From positions 248,001 through 312,000 of the forward strand of contig CAKQKE010000001.1 of the NCBI GenBank assembly GCA_934247935.1: a stretch of DNA of 64,000 nucleotides. Direction: 5' to 3'. A program made the translations under genes and the position numbers. Positions 53,606 to 62,552 of this stretch are shown piece after piece. This DNA comes from an uncultured Clostridia bacterium (GTDB lineage: Bacteria; Bacillota; Clostridia; Christensenellales; Borkfalkiaceae). Every line of letters begins with the position of its first letter. Positions within the stretch are counted from its first letter, which is position 1. The notes below the pieces were generated by a model that was not told where the DNA came from, did not search any database, and saw only the letters and a list, made by a program, of their open reading frames with translations.

Positions 53606-53611
53606 TAACAG

Positions 53612-53640
53612 TTGCACTTTTTAAAAAAAATTGATAAAAT
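53612..53640 (+). promoter_or_regulatory. promoter of ade
   Basis: TTGCAC (53612-53617), a 17-nt spacer, TAAAAT (53635-53640). The leader of ~75 nt is too short and lacks the loops of a purine riboswitch. Confidence 0.55.
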
Positions 53641-53722
53641 ACAAGTGTAAAGTCGAGTTGCCGAAAATATGTTTAATTGTAACTAAGGCAACATGACTAA
53701 AAAGTTTTCGGAGGAAAAGACC

Positions 53723-55510
53723 ATGATCAACACTTTTTGTAAATTCCCTCTTTTCAAATGCACTCGCAAACTTTCTGCCGTGGCTCTCGGCAGAGAAAAA
53801 GCAGACCTTGTAATCAAAAACGCAAAACTAATCAACGTTTGTACCGGAGAAATTCTCGAAGGATACGACGTGGCTGTGTCGATGGGCAGAATTGCCGCTG
53901 TTGGCGATGTTTCGGCGTCAATCGGCGAATTTACCGAAATTATAGACGGGAAAGGGAAATATCTTGCACCGGCGTTTATCGACGGGCATATGCATATCGA
54001 ATCGTCAATGCTTACAGCGGGCGAATATGCAAGAGCGGTTATTCCTCACGGAACTTGCGGTGTGTTTTTCGACCCGCACGAAATTTGCAACGTAACGGGG
54101 CTTGACGGCGTAAAATGTATGCTTAAAGACGCCGAAACGACTCCGCTTAAAGCAATGCTCACAACTCCGTCGTGTGTACCCGCAGTACCCGGGTTTGAAG
54201 ATACCGGTGCGGAAATCACGGCAAAAGACGTTGCCGAAACAATGCTTTGGGACGAGTGCGCCGGACTCGGTGAAATGATGAATTTCCCGGGAATTTTAAG
54301 TTCCGACGAAAGCACACACGATATAGTGGACGCGGCTTTAAAAGCCGGCAAAACGGTGACAGGTCATTTTTCCACAGCCGAAACGGGTGCGACGTTAAAC
54401 GCCTATATCGCTGCGGGAATTACTTGCTGTCACGAATCGACCACCGAAGAGTCCGCGCTTGAGAAAATGCGCAGGGGTATGTACGCGCAACTTCGGGAAG
54501 GCTCGGCATGGCATGACCTCGAAGAAGTGGCAAAAGCTGTGACAAAACATGCAGTTGACAGCAGATTTGCTTGTCTTGTGTCCGACGATTCGCACCCGCA
54601 CACTTTAATAAGTTACGGTCATCTCGACCATATCGTCCGCAGAGCGATCGAGGAAGGAATCGACCCGATAAGCGCAATACAAATGGTGACGATAAATACA
54701 GCCGAGTGTTTTGGTTTAAGTAAAGAACTCGGCTCGATTGCTCCGTCTAAATGTGCTGATATGGTTTTGATTTCCGACCTTGAAAAATGCTCGGTAGACG
54801 AAGTGTTTATCGACGGCGAACTCGTTGCAAATGGCGGAAAACCGCTTTTTACAAATAAAAAATATGTTTATCCCGACGAATTTAAACACACGTTGCATCT
54901 CGATAAAGTAGATGAAAGTGCGTTTAAAATCGAGGCGGAAGGCACGGTTAAAGTACACGTTATTCAAGTAAAATCGGCAAAAACAACAACTATTGACAAA
55001 ATAGTAGAAATGACTGCCGAAAACGGTCAACTTGTCGCAGACCCGTCGAGAGACTTGCTTAAAGCGTGCGTATTTGAAAGACATCATCGCACAGGCAACG
55101 TTGGCAAAGGTTTTATAAACGGCTTCGGAATTAAAGAGGGCGCACTTGCTCAAACGGTAGCGCACGACGCACATAATTTACTTGTTGTGGGCACAAACGA
55201 TAAAGATATGGCTCTTGCGGTAAACACGCTTATCGAGAGCGGCGGTGGTCTTGTAGCAGTGAAAAACGGCAAAGTCATCGGACTTGTGGAACTTCCCGTA
55301 GCGGGACTTATGAACGATATACCCGTTGAAGAAATGAACGAAAAAGTTAAATCGCTTGAAAAAGCGTGGAACGAACTCGGTTGTGCTTTGCCGTCGCCGT
55401 TTATGACAATGGCAATCGTTTCGCTTGCTTGTATTCCCGAAATAAGAATTACCGATAAAGGGCTTGTCGATTGCGTCAACTTTAAATTTGTTGACTTAAT
55501 AGAAAAATAA
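53723..55510 (+). CDS. ade: adenine deaminase
   Basis: 595 residues from ATG 53723 (GGAGGA at 53710-53715; the ATG at 53693 precedes the ribosome-binding site). Amidohydrolase fold: FIDGHMHIESSM (HxH metal ligands), FDPHEICNVTG, VTGHFS, CCHESTTEESALEKMRRGMYAQLREGS, CLVSDDSHPHTL, and the C-terminal domain specific to Ade. It converts adenine to hypoxanthine in purine salvage. Monocistronic. Confidence 0.94.
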   Translation: MINTFCKFPLFKCTRKLSAVALGREKADLVIKNAKLINVCTGEILEGYDVAVSMGRIAAVGDVSASIGEFTEIIDGKGKYLAPAFIDGHMHIESSMLTAGEYARAVIPHGTCGVFFDPHEICNVTGLDGVKCMLKDAETTPLKAMLTTPSCVPAVPGFEDTGAEITAKDVAETMLWDECAGLGEMMNFPGILSSDESTHDIVDAALKAGKTVTGHFSTAETGATLNAYIAAGITCCHESTTEESALEKMRRGMYAQLREGSAWHDLEEVAKAVTKHAVDSRFACLVSDDSHPHTLISYGHLDHIVRRAIEEGIDPISAIQMVTINTAECFGLSKELGSIAPSKCADMVLISDLEKCSVDEVFIDGELVANGGKPLFTNKKYVYPDEFKHTLHLDKVDESAFKIEAEGTVKVHVIQVKSAKTTTIDKIVEMTAENGQLVADPSRDLLKACVFERHHRTGNVGKGFINGFGIKEGALAQTVAHDAHNLLVVGTNDKDMALAVNTLIESGGGLVAVKNGKVIGLVELPVAGLMNDIPVEEMNEKVKSLEKAWNELGCALPSPFMTMAIVSLACIPEIRITDKGLVDCVNFKFVDLIEK

Positions 55511-55565
55511 ATACCGTTTTATGCGGGTTTATCTCATTTAAACGGCAATTATTTTTAAAAACATA

Positions 55566-55594
55566 TTGAAATTGTCTGAATTGTATGGTAAAAT
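55566..55594 (+). promoter_or_regulatory. promoter of the mgtC-like gene
   Basis: TTGAAA (55566-55571), a 17-nt spacer, TAAAAT (55589-55594), 34 nt before the ATG. Confidence 0.65.
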
Positions 55595-55627
55595 AAAACC
55601 CTGAATCAAATACGTCGGGGAAAATTT

Positions 55628-56281
55628 ATGTGGGATAAAATTTTACAGGAATCGCATATGCTGATAGGCATACTCATTTCTATTCTGCTCGGTTTTATAA
55701 TCGGTTTCGAGCGTAAACTCAGGCGCAAAGAAGCGAGTATAGGAACACACACGATTGTGTGTATAGGTTCGGCATTACTTGTCGTCGTATCCAAATTCGG
55801 GTTTGACGCAAGTGCGGACAGCGCAAGAGTTGCCGCTCAGATAGTGTCCGGTATCGGCTTTTTGGGTGCGGGAATAATTGTATACAGACAACACGAAATA
55901 CACGGTTTGACGACCGCCGCAGGATTATGGGCAACCGCAGGTATAGGCATGGCGTGCGGTGCGGAATTATATTTCGTCGCTATTTGTACCACGATATTGA
56001 TTGTCGCGGTAAGGTGCTTGTACTTTTTGCCGGTGAAATTCTTCAGACATAAGCGATTTTACAGGCTTTACATAGAATTTTCTCAAAACGACAACGAGGC
56101 TGCCGAAATAAAAAAAATGTTTGACGTCGAACATTTTCACAAGTTTGAAATTAAAAGAGACGAAAAAGGCGTATATTGTTCGGTCACGATCGATTCGGCG
56201 AATGAATTTGTCTCGGAAAAACTGACCGAAATCATGAAAAATTTTACTTTTATAAGGTCAATAAGAAGAGAAGACGATTAA
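55628..56281 (+). CDS. MgtC/SapB-family membrane protein
   Basis: 217 residues. Four to five transmembrane helices with the family signature: LLGFIIGFERKLRRKEASIGTHT, then RVAAQIVSGIGFLGAGIIV and GLTTAAGLWATAGIGMA. A C-terminal soluble ACT-like domain (~145-217) follows. MgtC relatives are linked to Mg2+ limitation and F-type ATPase control in pathogens; the role in a commensal is not defined. The ribosome-binding site GGGGAA is weak. Confidence 0.9.
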   Translation: MWDKILQESHMLIGILISILLGFIIGFERKLRRKEASIGTHTIVCIGSALLVVVSKFGFDASADSARVAAQIVSGIGFLGAGIIVYRQHEIHGLTTAAGLWATAGIGMACGAELYFVAICTTILIVAVRCLYFLPVKFFRHKRFYRLYIEFSQNDNEAAEIKKMFDVEHFHKFEIKRDEKGVYCSVTIDSANEFVSEKLTEIMKNFTFIRSIRREDD

Positions 56282-56332
56282 ACCGTTGTTTTTAATTTAA
56301 AAATCGATTTTTATTTAAAATTCCGCATTAAA

Positions 56333-56370
56333 AAAGGATAGCGTTTTTTTGACGTTATCCTTTAAGTTTT
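56333..56370. terminator. terminator between mgtC-like and DUF3737 genes
   Basis: 12-bp arms AAAGGATAGCGT (56333-56344) and ACGTTATCCTTT (56352-56363) with one wobble pair, between convergent genes. A-rich on one side and T-rich on the other, so it may serve both. Confidence 0.75.
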
Positions 56371-56401
56371 GCCTTTATATTCTGCCGAAAACGGCGGTAA
56401 A

Positions 56402-57241
56402 TTATTGATTCTCGATTGAAATTGTTGCTTTTGCTTTTTTATCGCTTAATATAATTTCGCCGACGTCTTGCACTTTTATATTGCCTTTATACGGGTTTTT
56501 AATGCTGTCGATTTTGTTTAAAACGGTTGCGTTTACTTCGGATTTTTCAAAAGCCAAATCGCAATTTGTCATCGTGCAGTTTATAAGCGTGAGATTTTTG
56601 CAATAACACAGCGGTTGCGTGCCTTTAATTTTGCAGTTTTCAAAAGTCAACCCGTCCGAATACCAACCGAGATATTCGCCGTTGATTATTGAATTTTTAA
56701 CGGTGACGTTTTTGCTGTGCCAGAATGCGTCTTTAGTGTTGAAATCGCAATTTTCGATAATTACGTCTTTGGTGTATTGAAAAGAGTATTTTCCCTCAAA
56801 TTCTACGTTGAAAAAATTAAGCGATTTCGAGCGAAGCATAAAATATTCGCTTTTTGCTTTGCTGTTTTTAATGCTAAGATTGTCTGCCGACCAGCCGAAT
56901 TCCGGCGAATTTATCGTCGTGTTCGTTATTTTCACGTTTTTACATTCACGCAACGCTTTAATGCCGTTCATTTTACAATTGTCGATGAAAATATCGCGCG
57001 AATACCAGATTGCCGCGCGGCAGTTTTGCGTTAAATCGCAATTATAAACTTGCAAACCTTTTACGTGCCACATGGGATAACGCAAATTGAAATAACAATC
57101 GTTGCAGATTATATTTTTACTCTCTTTAATCGCGCTTTCACCGTCGCGCATTCCGTCGAACTTGCAATTCTCGATAGTCAGGTTTTTGCTTCCGTACAAA
57201 GCACGTTCTGCATCGAAACTTTGATTTTTAATGGTGTTCAT
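56402..57241 (-). CDS. DUF3737-family right-handed beta-helix protein
   Basis: 279 residues from ATG 57241. It is built of repeated ~20-residue rungs with N-C/F and I-x-N-S/C patterns (LTIENCKFDG, VIIENCDFN, LTFENCKI), typical of a parallel beta-helix, and contains FGWSADNLSIKNSK. No signal peptide. Function is unknown; the family is widespread in gut Firmicutes. No ribosome-binding site precedes the ATG, and a perfect promoter ends 10 nt upstream. The longer start at 57295 is not supported. Confidence 0.85.
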   Translation of the reverse strand: MNTIKNQSFDAERALYGSKNLTIENCKFDGMRDGESAIKESKNIICNDCYFNLRYPMWHVKGLQVYNCDLTQNCRAAIWYSRDIFIDNCKMNGIKALRECKNVKITNTTINSPEFGWSADNLSIKNSKAKSEYFMLRSKSLNFFNVEFEGKYSFQYTKDVIIENCDFNTKDAFWHSKNVTVKNSIINGEYLGWYSDGLTFENCKIKGTQPLCYCKNLTLINCTMTNCDLAFEKSEVNATVLNKIDSIKNPYKGNIKVQDVGEIILSDKKAKATISIENQ

Positions 57242-57251
57242 AATTAATTTA

Positions 57252-57280
57252 ATTATATATTTCCGCGCGAATATTGTCAA
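57252..57280 (-). promoter_or_regulatory. consensus promoter of the DUF3737 gene
   Basis: Minus strand: TTGACA (57280-57275), a 17-nt spacer, TATAAT (57257-57252). Fully consensus. The ATG starts only 10 nt after the -10 box, implying a leader of ~3 nt or none. Confidence 0.8.
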
Positions 57281-57320
57281 TTGTATTATTTGCATTTAAA
57301 ACAATAATATTTTCAATCAG

Positions 57321-57349
57321 TTGCAATTTAGCGTCAAATAATATATAAT
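57321..57349 (+). promoter_or_regulatory. promoter of the M50 protease-scpAB operon
   Basis: TTGCAA (57321-57326), a 17-nt spacer, TATAAT (57344-57349). The ATG is at 57359, 9 nt after the -10 box, again implying an almost leaderless mRNA. Confidence 0.7.
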
Positions 57350-57358
57350 ATATATATT

Positions 57359-58057
57359 ATGTTGTTAGCATCTACGATTTTCGGGTATACCGCATTGGAT
57401 ATAATAAGATTTTTGGCCGGCTTTATATGTTTGTTGTTCGTTCTGCCGCTGCATGAATTTGCTCATGCTTTCGCTGCGGTAAAAAACGGCGACGATACGC
57501 CTAAAATTTACAATCGTTATACGATTAATCCTTTTGCTCATTTCGACGTTCTGGGGCTTGCGTTGTTTTTGGTCGCGGGATTCGGCTGGGCAAAACCGGT
57601 ACCTATAAATCCCAATAATTTCAAAAAATATAAAAAGGGTTGTATCGAGGTTTCGTTAGCCGGCGTAATTATGAACTATATCGTGGCGTTTGTTTGTTAT
57701 CCGCTGTTCATTTTGTGCTATAGATATTTACCCGATATACTTTTGTTTGACGAACTTATTACTTACGTTTTCATGTTGGGTTATTTGTACAGTCTGTCGT
57801 TTTGCGTCTTCAATTTATTGCCGTTTTATCCTCTTGACGGGTTTAATTTTATTGATAGTTTGTTTAACCACAAGGGCAAAGTATTGCAATTTTTAAGACA
57901 ATACGGTAATCTGATACTTATTATACTTATCGTAATCAATATGTTGAGCGAAAGAATTGCGGTTTTTAATTATATCAACCTTTTAGGTTGGATAATGATT
58001 TTCGCACAAAATATTTTTTCGTGGCCGATAACGGCGTTTTGGGGGCTTATTTTATGA
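57359..58057 (+). CDS. site-2 protease family (M50) membrane metalloprotease
   Basis: 232 residues, about six transmembrane helices. Zinc motif HEFAH (H32-H36) in the second hydrophobic stretch, and the third ligand D160 in LPFYPLDGFN. It lacks a PDZ domain, like the short YwhC-type group. It would cleave substrates within the membrane; the target is unknown. It has no ribosome-binding site and overlaps scpA by 4 bp (ATGA). This linkage to scpAB is common in Firmicutes. Confidence 0.9.
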   Translation: MLLASTIFGYTALDIIRFLAGFICLLFVLPLHEFAHAFAAVKNGDDTPKIYNRYTINPFAHFDVLGLALFLVAGFGWAKPVPINPNNFKKYKKGCIEVSLAGVIMNYIVAFVCYPLFILCYRYLPDILLFDELITYVFMLGYLYSLSFCVFNLLPFYPLDGFNFIDSLFNHKGKVLQFLRQYGNLILIILIVINMLSERIAVFNYINLLGWIMIFAQNIFSWPITAFWGLIL

Positions 58058-58851
58058 CGGAATACAACGTAAAAGGGTTTGAGTCGGTAGTTGACTACGA
58101 TACCCATATACAATCGTTTGACGGACCGCTTGATTTGCTACTGTATCTCGTCAATAAAGAAGAAATCGACATTAAAGATATTTTTATCTCTGACGTAACC
58201 GACCAATTTTTAAAGTATATGGACCAGGTGGACGATCTGGATATGGAAAAAGCGGGAGAATATTTAAATATCGCGGCTACGCTTCTTGAAATCAAATCTA
58301 AACGACTTCTTCCCAAAGTAGATGAATATCTCGATGACAATCAAGAAAATCCCGAGCAGGTAATGATCAGAAAACTCGAGGAATACAAACTTTATAAAGA
58401 GGCAAGTTTAAAACTTAAAGAGCAAGAAAACGTCAATCGTTATTATAAAGACCCCGCGCCCAGCGCAGACGACGTGAGAGTAGTTTATAAAGATTTCAAT
58501 TTAAACGGACTTATCAAGGCTTTTACCGACTTGTTAAACAGAGTCGACATAGAAGAGAGAAACAGAACGGAACAAAAAGAAATACCCAAAGAAGTATTTA
58601 CCGTTGCCGATAAAATGGAATTTATTAAGACCACCATGCTCGAAAAGCACGAATGTAGTTTTTTTGAATTATTTACCGGATATACCACGAGAAACGAGTG
58701 TATTACGACCTTTCAGGCTATGCTCGAATTGCTTAAAAGGCAATTTATAAGGGTTGAGCAAAACGCGGTATTCGATGATATTACCATTATTTTAAGAGAT
58801 GACAGAAGTGAGGTGGAAATAACCGATGGAGAACTTGCAGAATATAATTGA
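58054..58851 (+). CDS. scpA: segregation and condensation protein A
   Basis: 265 residues from ATG 58054, which overlaps the protease stop. Kleisin signature: SFDGPLDLLLYLVNKEEIDIKDI, YLNIAATLLEIKSKRLLP, and a C-terminal winged helix (LFTGYTTRNECITTFQAMLELLKR). It bridges SMC heads and binds ScpB in chromosome condensation. scpB begins inside its last 26 bp. Confidence 0.94.
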   Translation: MTEYNVKGFESVVDYDTHIQSFDGPLDLLLYLVNKEEIDIKDIFISDVTDQFLKYMDQVDDLDMEKAGEYLNIAATLLEIKSKRLLPKVDEYLDDNQENPEQVMIRKLEEYKLYKEASLKLKEQENVNRYYKDPAPSADDVRVVYKDFNLNGLIKAFTDLLNRVDIEERNRTEQKEIPKEVFTVADKMEFIKTTMLEKHECSFFELFTGYTTRNECITTFQAMLELLKRQFIRVEQNAVFDDITIILRDDRSEVEITDGELAEYN

Positions 58852-59590
58852 GTCCGTTGTTTACGTTTCGGGAACAAGCATAAGTATAAAAGACATTGCA
58901 GAAAAATTGGAAGTAAGCGAGAAAGAAATATTGCAAGCGGCAAAAAAATTGCAAGAAAAATATTCGTCGCCGTGCGGACTTCAATTACTTATATTCAACA
59001 ATAAATTGCAATTTTGTTCTAATCCCGATTATGCGGAGCAAGTCGCATCCGTATTAAACCCGATAAGAGAAAGGGAATTGTCGAGAAGTATGCTTGAGAC
59101 TGCAGCAATAATTGCCTATAAACAGCCCGTAACGAGAATTGACCTCGAAGAGTTGAGGGGCAACAGCGAATACGCCATTCAAAACCTTTTAAAACTCGGC
59201 GTAATCGAAATCGTAGGCAGAAAAGATGCCGTCGGCAGACCCGTGCTTTTCGGTACTACCGACGAATTCTTAAAGCGTTTTCAGATTTCATCACTCGACG
59301 AACTTCCCGATTACGACGAGATGATTGCCAAAATTCAACAGCAAAACGCTACCGACAGTTATTTATATAAAAAGAGTGTTTACGTTGAAAACGGTGAAAA
59401 CGGCGCAGAAAATTCCGAAGGAAAAACAGAAGAGACAAATTCGGAAAATGTTTCAGAAAGCAATGTAAAACCTGCAATTTTGAATACTATTCCGAATGAA
59501 GAACATGTCGATGACGTCGAACTCGGCGACCTTTCCGATGAAGATTTGCCCGACTTTTTAAAGGGCGAGGACATTGAAATTATAGGCTGA
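58826..59590 (+). CDS. scpB: segregation and condensation protein B
   Basis: 254 residues. Two winged-helix domains with the typical LEELRGNSEYAIQNLLKLGVIEIVGRKDAVGRPVLFGTT. After residue ~185 there is a long acidic tail (E, N, S, D-rich) that is longer than in B. subtilis ScpB (197 aa). It binds ScpA in the SMC complex. GAGGTGG at 58810-58816 serves as ribosome-binding site. Confidence 0.93.
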   Translation: MENLQNIIESVVYVSGTSISIKDIAEKLEVSEKEILQAAKKLQEKYSSPCGLQLLIFNNKLQFCSNPDYAEQVASVLNPIRERELSRSMLETAAIIAYKQPVTRIDLEELRGNSEYAIQNLLKLGVIEIVGRKDAVGRPVLFGTTDEFLKRFQISSLDELPDYDEMIAKIQQQNATDSYLYKKSVYVENGENGAENSEGKTEETNSENVSESNVKPAILNTIPNEEHVDDVELGDLSDEDLPDFLKGEDIEIIG

Positions 59591-59625
59591 AAAAATTAAA
59601 AAATCAATTAATCAAATTTAAATTA

Positions 59626-59675
59626 AAAGTCCGTGGTTGCGACGAAAAAACAAGGCGTAATCACGGGCTTTTTTG
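59626..59675 (+). terminator. terminator after scpB
   Basis: 16-bp arms AAAGTCCGTGGTTGCG (59626-59641) and CGTAATCACGGGCTTT (59656-59671), with three wobble pairs, then TTTTTT. Confidence 0.82.
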
Positions 59676-59702
59676 TATACTTTTTTATAATATCGTTATA
59701 CT
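59673..59702 (+). promoter_or_regulatory. promoter placed for a leaderless DUF2953 mRNA
   Basis: TTGTAT (59673-59678), an 18-nt spacer, TATACT (59697-59702). The ATG at 59709 is 6 nt after the -10 box. No ribosome-binding site is visible. Confidence 0.5.
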
Positions 59703-59708
59703 TTTATT

Positions 59709-60269
59709 ATGTTTTGGTTTTACTTCACGATAAGTGCGGTAATTATAGTTTTTGCGCCTATCGTTTTGCAAATGAGTTTTTTTGCCTCTAAAAACGCAAA
59801 GAAGATATATTTTTCAGTGTACCTATGCGGCGTGATAAAACTCATAAGCGGATATATTACATTTACCGTCGATAAAGCATACGTGCATCTGACTAAAAAA
59901 TTTGCCGTTCAGATTCCGTTTAAAGATGCTTTCGGTTCGAGGAAAAAAATTAACGGGATTAAGGGGATTGAAATTTTATCGATAAAAAACGAACTTAATT
60001 TAACAAATTCAGATTTGTTCAATCAAGTTATGCTTTCTTCGGCTTGCATGTATGTATACAGCCTTTTAATTACGATATTATCGCAAATTAAGCCGTTTGT
60101 AAGCGTAACTTGCGGGGTAAAACAACAAAAAAATGACGATTTATCCAATTTATTCGACATGGTCGTCGCTTTTAACGTATTCGTACTTATTAAAATCGGA
60201 TTAAAAAAATTATTGGGGGTAATCAATGAAAAAAAACAAGTTAGAAACTCTTATCAAACAAGCACTTGA
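59709..60269 (+). CDS. DUF2953 membrane protein (YtfI-like)
   Basis: 186 residues. An N-terminal hydrophobic helix, a soluble beta-rich part (YFSVYLCGVIKLISGYITFT), and further hydrophobic segments near ~110-130 and ~148-165. DUF2953 genes pair with ytfJ in endospore formers, as here: ytfJ starts inside the last 44 bp. Probable sporulation-related membrane protein; its biochemical role is not known. Short versus typical members (~200+ aa). Confidence 0.72.
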   Translation: MFWFYFTISAVIIVFAPIVLQMSFFASKNAKKIYFSVYLCGVIKLISGYITFTVDKAYVHLTKKFAVQIPFKDAFGSRKKINGIKGIEILSIKNELNLTNSDLFNQVMLSSACMYVYSLLITILSQIKPFVSVTCGVKQQKNDDLSNLFDMVVAFNVFVLIKIGLKKLLGVINEKKQVRNSYQTST

Positions 60270-60591
60270 CAATTTAAGCGAACTTGTAGATGTAAACGCC
60301 GTGATAGGCAAGCCCATCGACGCCGCCGACGGAACGAAAATAATACCCATTTCAAAAGTAACTTTGGGTTATTTGACTGGCGGAGGCGAGTACGGAGAAA
60401 AAGGTAAATATAATTTATATGCCGATTATCCGTTTACGGGTGCAAGCGGCGCGGTTGTTTCGTTAAAACCGACGGCGTTTTTGGTAAATAAGGGCAATGA
60501 TTTTAAAATAATTCAAGCACCGGGGGATATTTATGATAAAATTATGGAAAAGGCAGAAGATTTCATTGCCGCATACAAAAATAATAAATAA
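60226..60591 (+). CDS. ytfJ: GerW/YtfJ-family sporulation protein
   Basis: 121 residues. Family marks: VIGKPIDAADGTKIIPISKVTLGY, a Gly-rich GGGEYGEKG loop, and a C-terminal VSLKPTAFLV strand. In Bacillus the protein affects germination. Its presence points to a spore-forming ancestry even if the organism does not sporulate. GGGGG/T upstream of the ATG. It overlaps both the upstream DUF2953 gene and the downstream dacF (59 bp). Confidence 0.88.
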   Translation: MKKNKLETLIKQALDNLSELVDVNAVIGKPIDAADGTKIIPISKVTLGYLTGGGEYGEKGKYNLYADYPFTGASGAVVSLKPTAFLVNKGNDFKIIQAPGDIYDKIMEKAEDFIAAYKNNK

Positions 60592-61714
60592 ATTTTGCTT
60601 ATCATTATTTATAATTATATACGCGTGCGCATTATTAATTTTGCAACCGATATCGAAAATACCCGTTAAAGTATACGCTTTTACGCAATCTCGCGGAGAA
60701 TGTTGCCTCGAAATAGGCACAAACACGGTACTATTTGAGCATAATTCCCGCCAGAAATTGCCTATGGCAAGTACAACTAAAGTCATCACCGCAATTACGG
60801 TGTTGGAAAATGCCGGACTAAGCGAAATTATCGAAATCGATGCAGATTGCGTGGGTATCGAGGGGTCGAGCATTTATTTGAAAGAAGGCGAAAAATATAC
60901 CGTAGAGGACCTTTTGTACGGTTTAATGCTTCGCTCGGGTAACGATGCTGCGGTTGCGCTTGCATTGCACGTGGGTAAAAGTATAAGCGGTTTTTGCGAG
61001 ATGATGAACGGTATTTGCCGAAAAGTCGGTGCAAATAATACAAACGTGACAAATCCGCACGGTTTAAATGACGAAAATCACTACACAACCGCCGAAGATT
61101 TAGCGAAAATTGCGGCGTACGCCTTGAAAAACGAAACGTTTAAGCAAATCGTAAGCACGCAAAAAAGAATCGCCACAGAGTTGATTTCGGGCAATAAAAG
61201 GACTTTTATCAATAAAAATAAACTGCTTTATAGAGATAAAAATTGTTACGGTGTGAAAACGGGCTACACGAAAATTGCGGGGAGATGTCTTGTTTCGGCT
61301 TTTGAAAACGACGGCATGAACCTCGTTTGCGTCGTTTTAAATAGTCCGCAAATGTACGAAAGAAGCGAAGAAATTGCGCAAATTTGTTTTCAAAATTACG
61401 TCTATAAACTAATTGTCGACAAGCAAGAGTTTGAAAAAGTTTTTTCAATCGACGAAATGAAAACGCTTACTATAGATGGAGATATTAAAGAAATTAAACT
61501 TAAAGACGACAACAGAAAAAATTATGAGGCGCGTATTACTTTAAACGACTTTGCAAAAACGGCAAAAAAAGGCAGTATTTTAGGGAAAATTGATATTTAT
61601 AGTCAAAATCAGTTGATTTATTCGCGAAAAATATATACACTTATAGATATAACAAACGAGCGACTTATGCAAATTTTAAAAGATAAGGCTCAGAATTATC
61701 AAAGGTATATATGA
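60533..61714 (+). CDS. dacF: D-alanyl-D-alanine carboxypeptidase (DacF-like, S11)
   Basis: 393 residues. Signal/anchor helix at ~20-45. Catalytic S80 and K83 in MASTTKVITA, SGN in LRSGNDAAVAL, and KTG in YGVKTGYTKIAG. A C-terminal beta domain (~290-385) follows. It trims the pentapeptide of peptidoglycan outside the membrane; DacF in Bacillus acts on forespore wall. The start overlaps ytfJ, with CGGGGGA upstream. It is coupled to rluB (ATGA). Confidence 0.9.
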   Translation: MIKLWKRQKISLPHTKIINKFCLSLFIIIYACALLILQPISKIPVKVYAFTQSRGECCLEIGTNTVLFEHNSRQKLPMASTTKVITAITVLENAGLSEIIEIDADCVGIEGSSIYLKEGEKYTVEDLLYGLMLRSGNDAAVALALHVGKSISGFCEMMNGICRKVGANNTNVTNPHGLNDENHYTTAEDLAKIAAYALKNETFKQIVSTQKRIATELISGNKRTFINKNKLLYRDKNCYGVKTGYTKIAGRCLVSAFENDGMNLVCVVLNSPQMYERSEEIAQICFQNYVYKLIVDKQEFEKVFSIDEMKTLTIDGDIKEIKLKDDNRKNYEARITLNDFAKTAKKGSILGKIDIYSQNQLIYSRKIYTLIDITNERLMQILKDKAQNYQRYI

Positions 61715-62415
61715 GAATTAACAAATTTTTAGCCGAAAACGGCGTGGCGAGCAGACGTAAATGCGACGAACTTATTTCGCAAGGCGAAGTAAAAGTAAAC
61801 GGTAAAACGTGTACGCTCGGGCAAGAAATCGACGAATTTAACGACAGCGTTACGGTAAACGGTAAAAAAGTACAAAAAATCAATAAATTCGTGTACTATA
61901 TGTTAAACAAACCCAAGGGTTACGTCACTACTGTAAGCGACGATAAAGACAGAAAGACCGTAATGGAACTGCTGCCGAAAGACGTGGGACGTATTTATCC
62001 CGTTGGCAGACTCGATTACGATTCGGAAGGTTTGTTGCTTTTTACCAACGACGGCGACCTTACAAACAGACTTACGCACCCCAGCAGCGAAATTCCTAAG
62101 ACTTATCAGGTAAAAATCGAGGGTAAAATTACCGAATCGCAAATCGGCAGATTGCATGCGGGCGTTGAAATCGACGGCGTTATGACTAAAAAATGTACGG
62201 TAAAACTTCTTGAAGAAACCGATAAAATCAGCAAACTTTCTGTTACGGTTACCGAAGGAAGAAACCGTCAGGTGCGTAAAATGTTTGAAGCGATCGGTAA
62301 AGAAGTCATTTTCCTTAAACGCGTGTCTATCGGAAATTTGACTTTGCGCGGACTCGACAGGGGAAAATGCAGAAAACTTACGCCTGTCGAAGTCGATTAT
62401 TTAAAGAATTTGTAA
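61711..62415 (+). CDS. rluB: 23S rRNA pseudouridine synthase RluB
   Basis: 234 residues. An N-terminal S4 RNA-binding domain (MRINKFLAENGVASRRKCDELI) precedes the catalytic domain, with GRLDYDSEGLLLFTNDG holding the catalytic aspartate, and GRNRQVRKMFEAIG. It makes pseudouridine 2605 in 23S rRNA. The start overlaps the dacF stop. The scpAB-...-dacF-rluB neighbourhood is typical of Firmicutes. Confidence 0.94.
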   Translation: MRINKFLAENGVASRRKCDELISQGEVKVNGKTCTLGQEIDEFNDSVTVNGKKVQKINKFVYYMLNKPKGYVTTVSDDKDRKTVMELLPKDVGRIYPVGRLDYDSEGLLLFTNDGDLTNRLTHPSSEIPKTYQVKIEGKITESQIGRLHAGVEIDGVMTKKCTVKLLEETDKISKLSVTVTEGRNRQVRKMFEAIGKEVIFLKRVSIGNLTLRGLDRGKCRKLTPVEVDYLKNL

Positions 62416-62552
62416 AACTTGTTTAAATTTTAATCGTTAAATTTGTCACGATAGCGAATTTAAACCAAGAATTTTATCAAATAAAAAGCGTATATCTTTT
62501 GCATTTTTGCGTAAAATTACCTTTGTACGATAAAATCGTGCGGAGGTGTTTT

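Noticed and set aside
53641..53722. Purine riboswitch upstream of adenine deaminase
   Set aside because: The leader is short and does not show the three-way-junction loops of that riboswitch.
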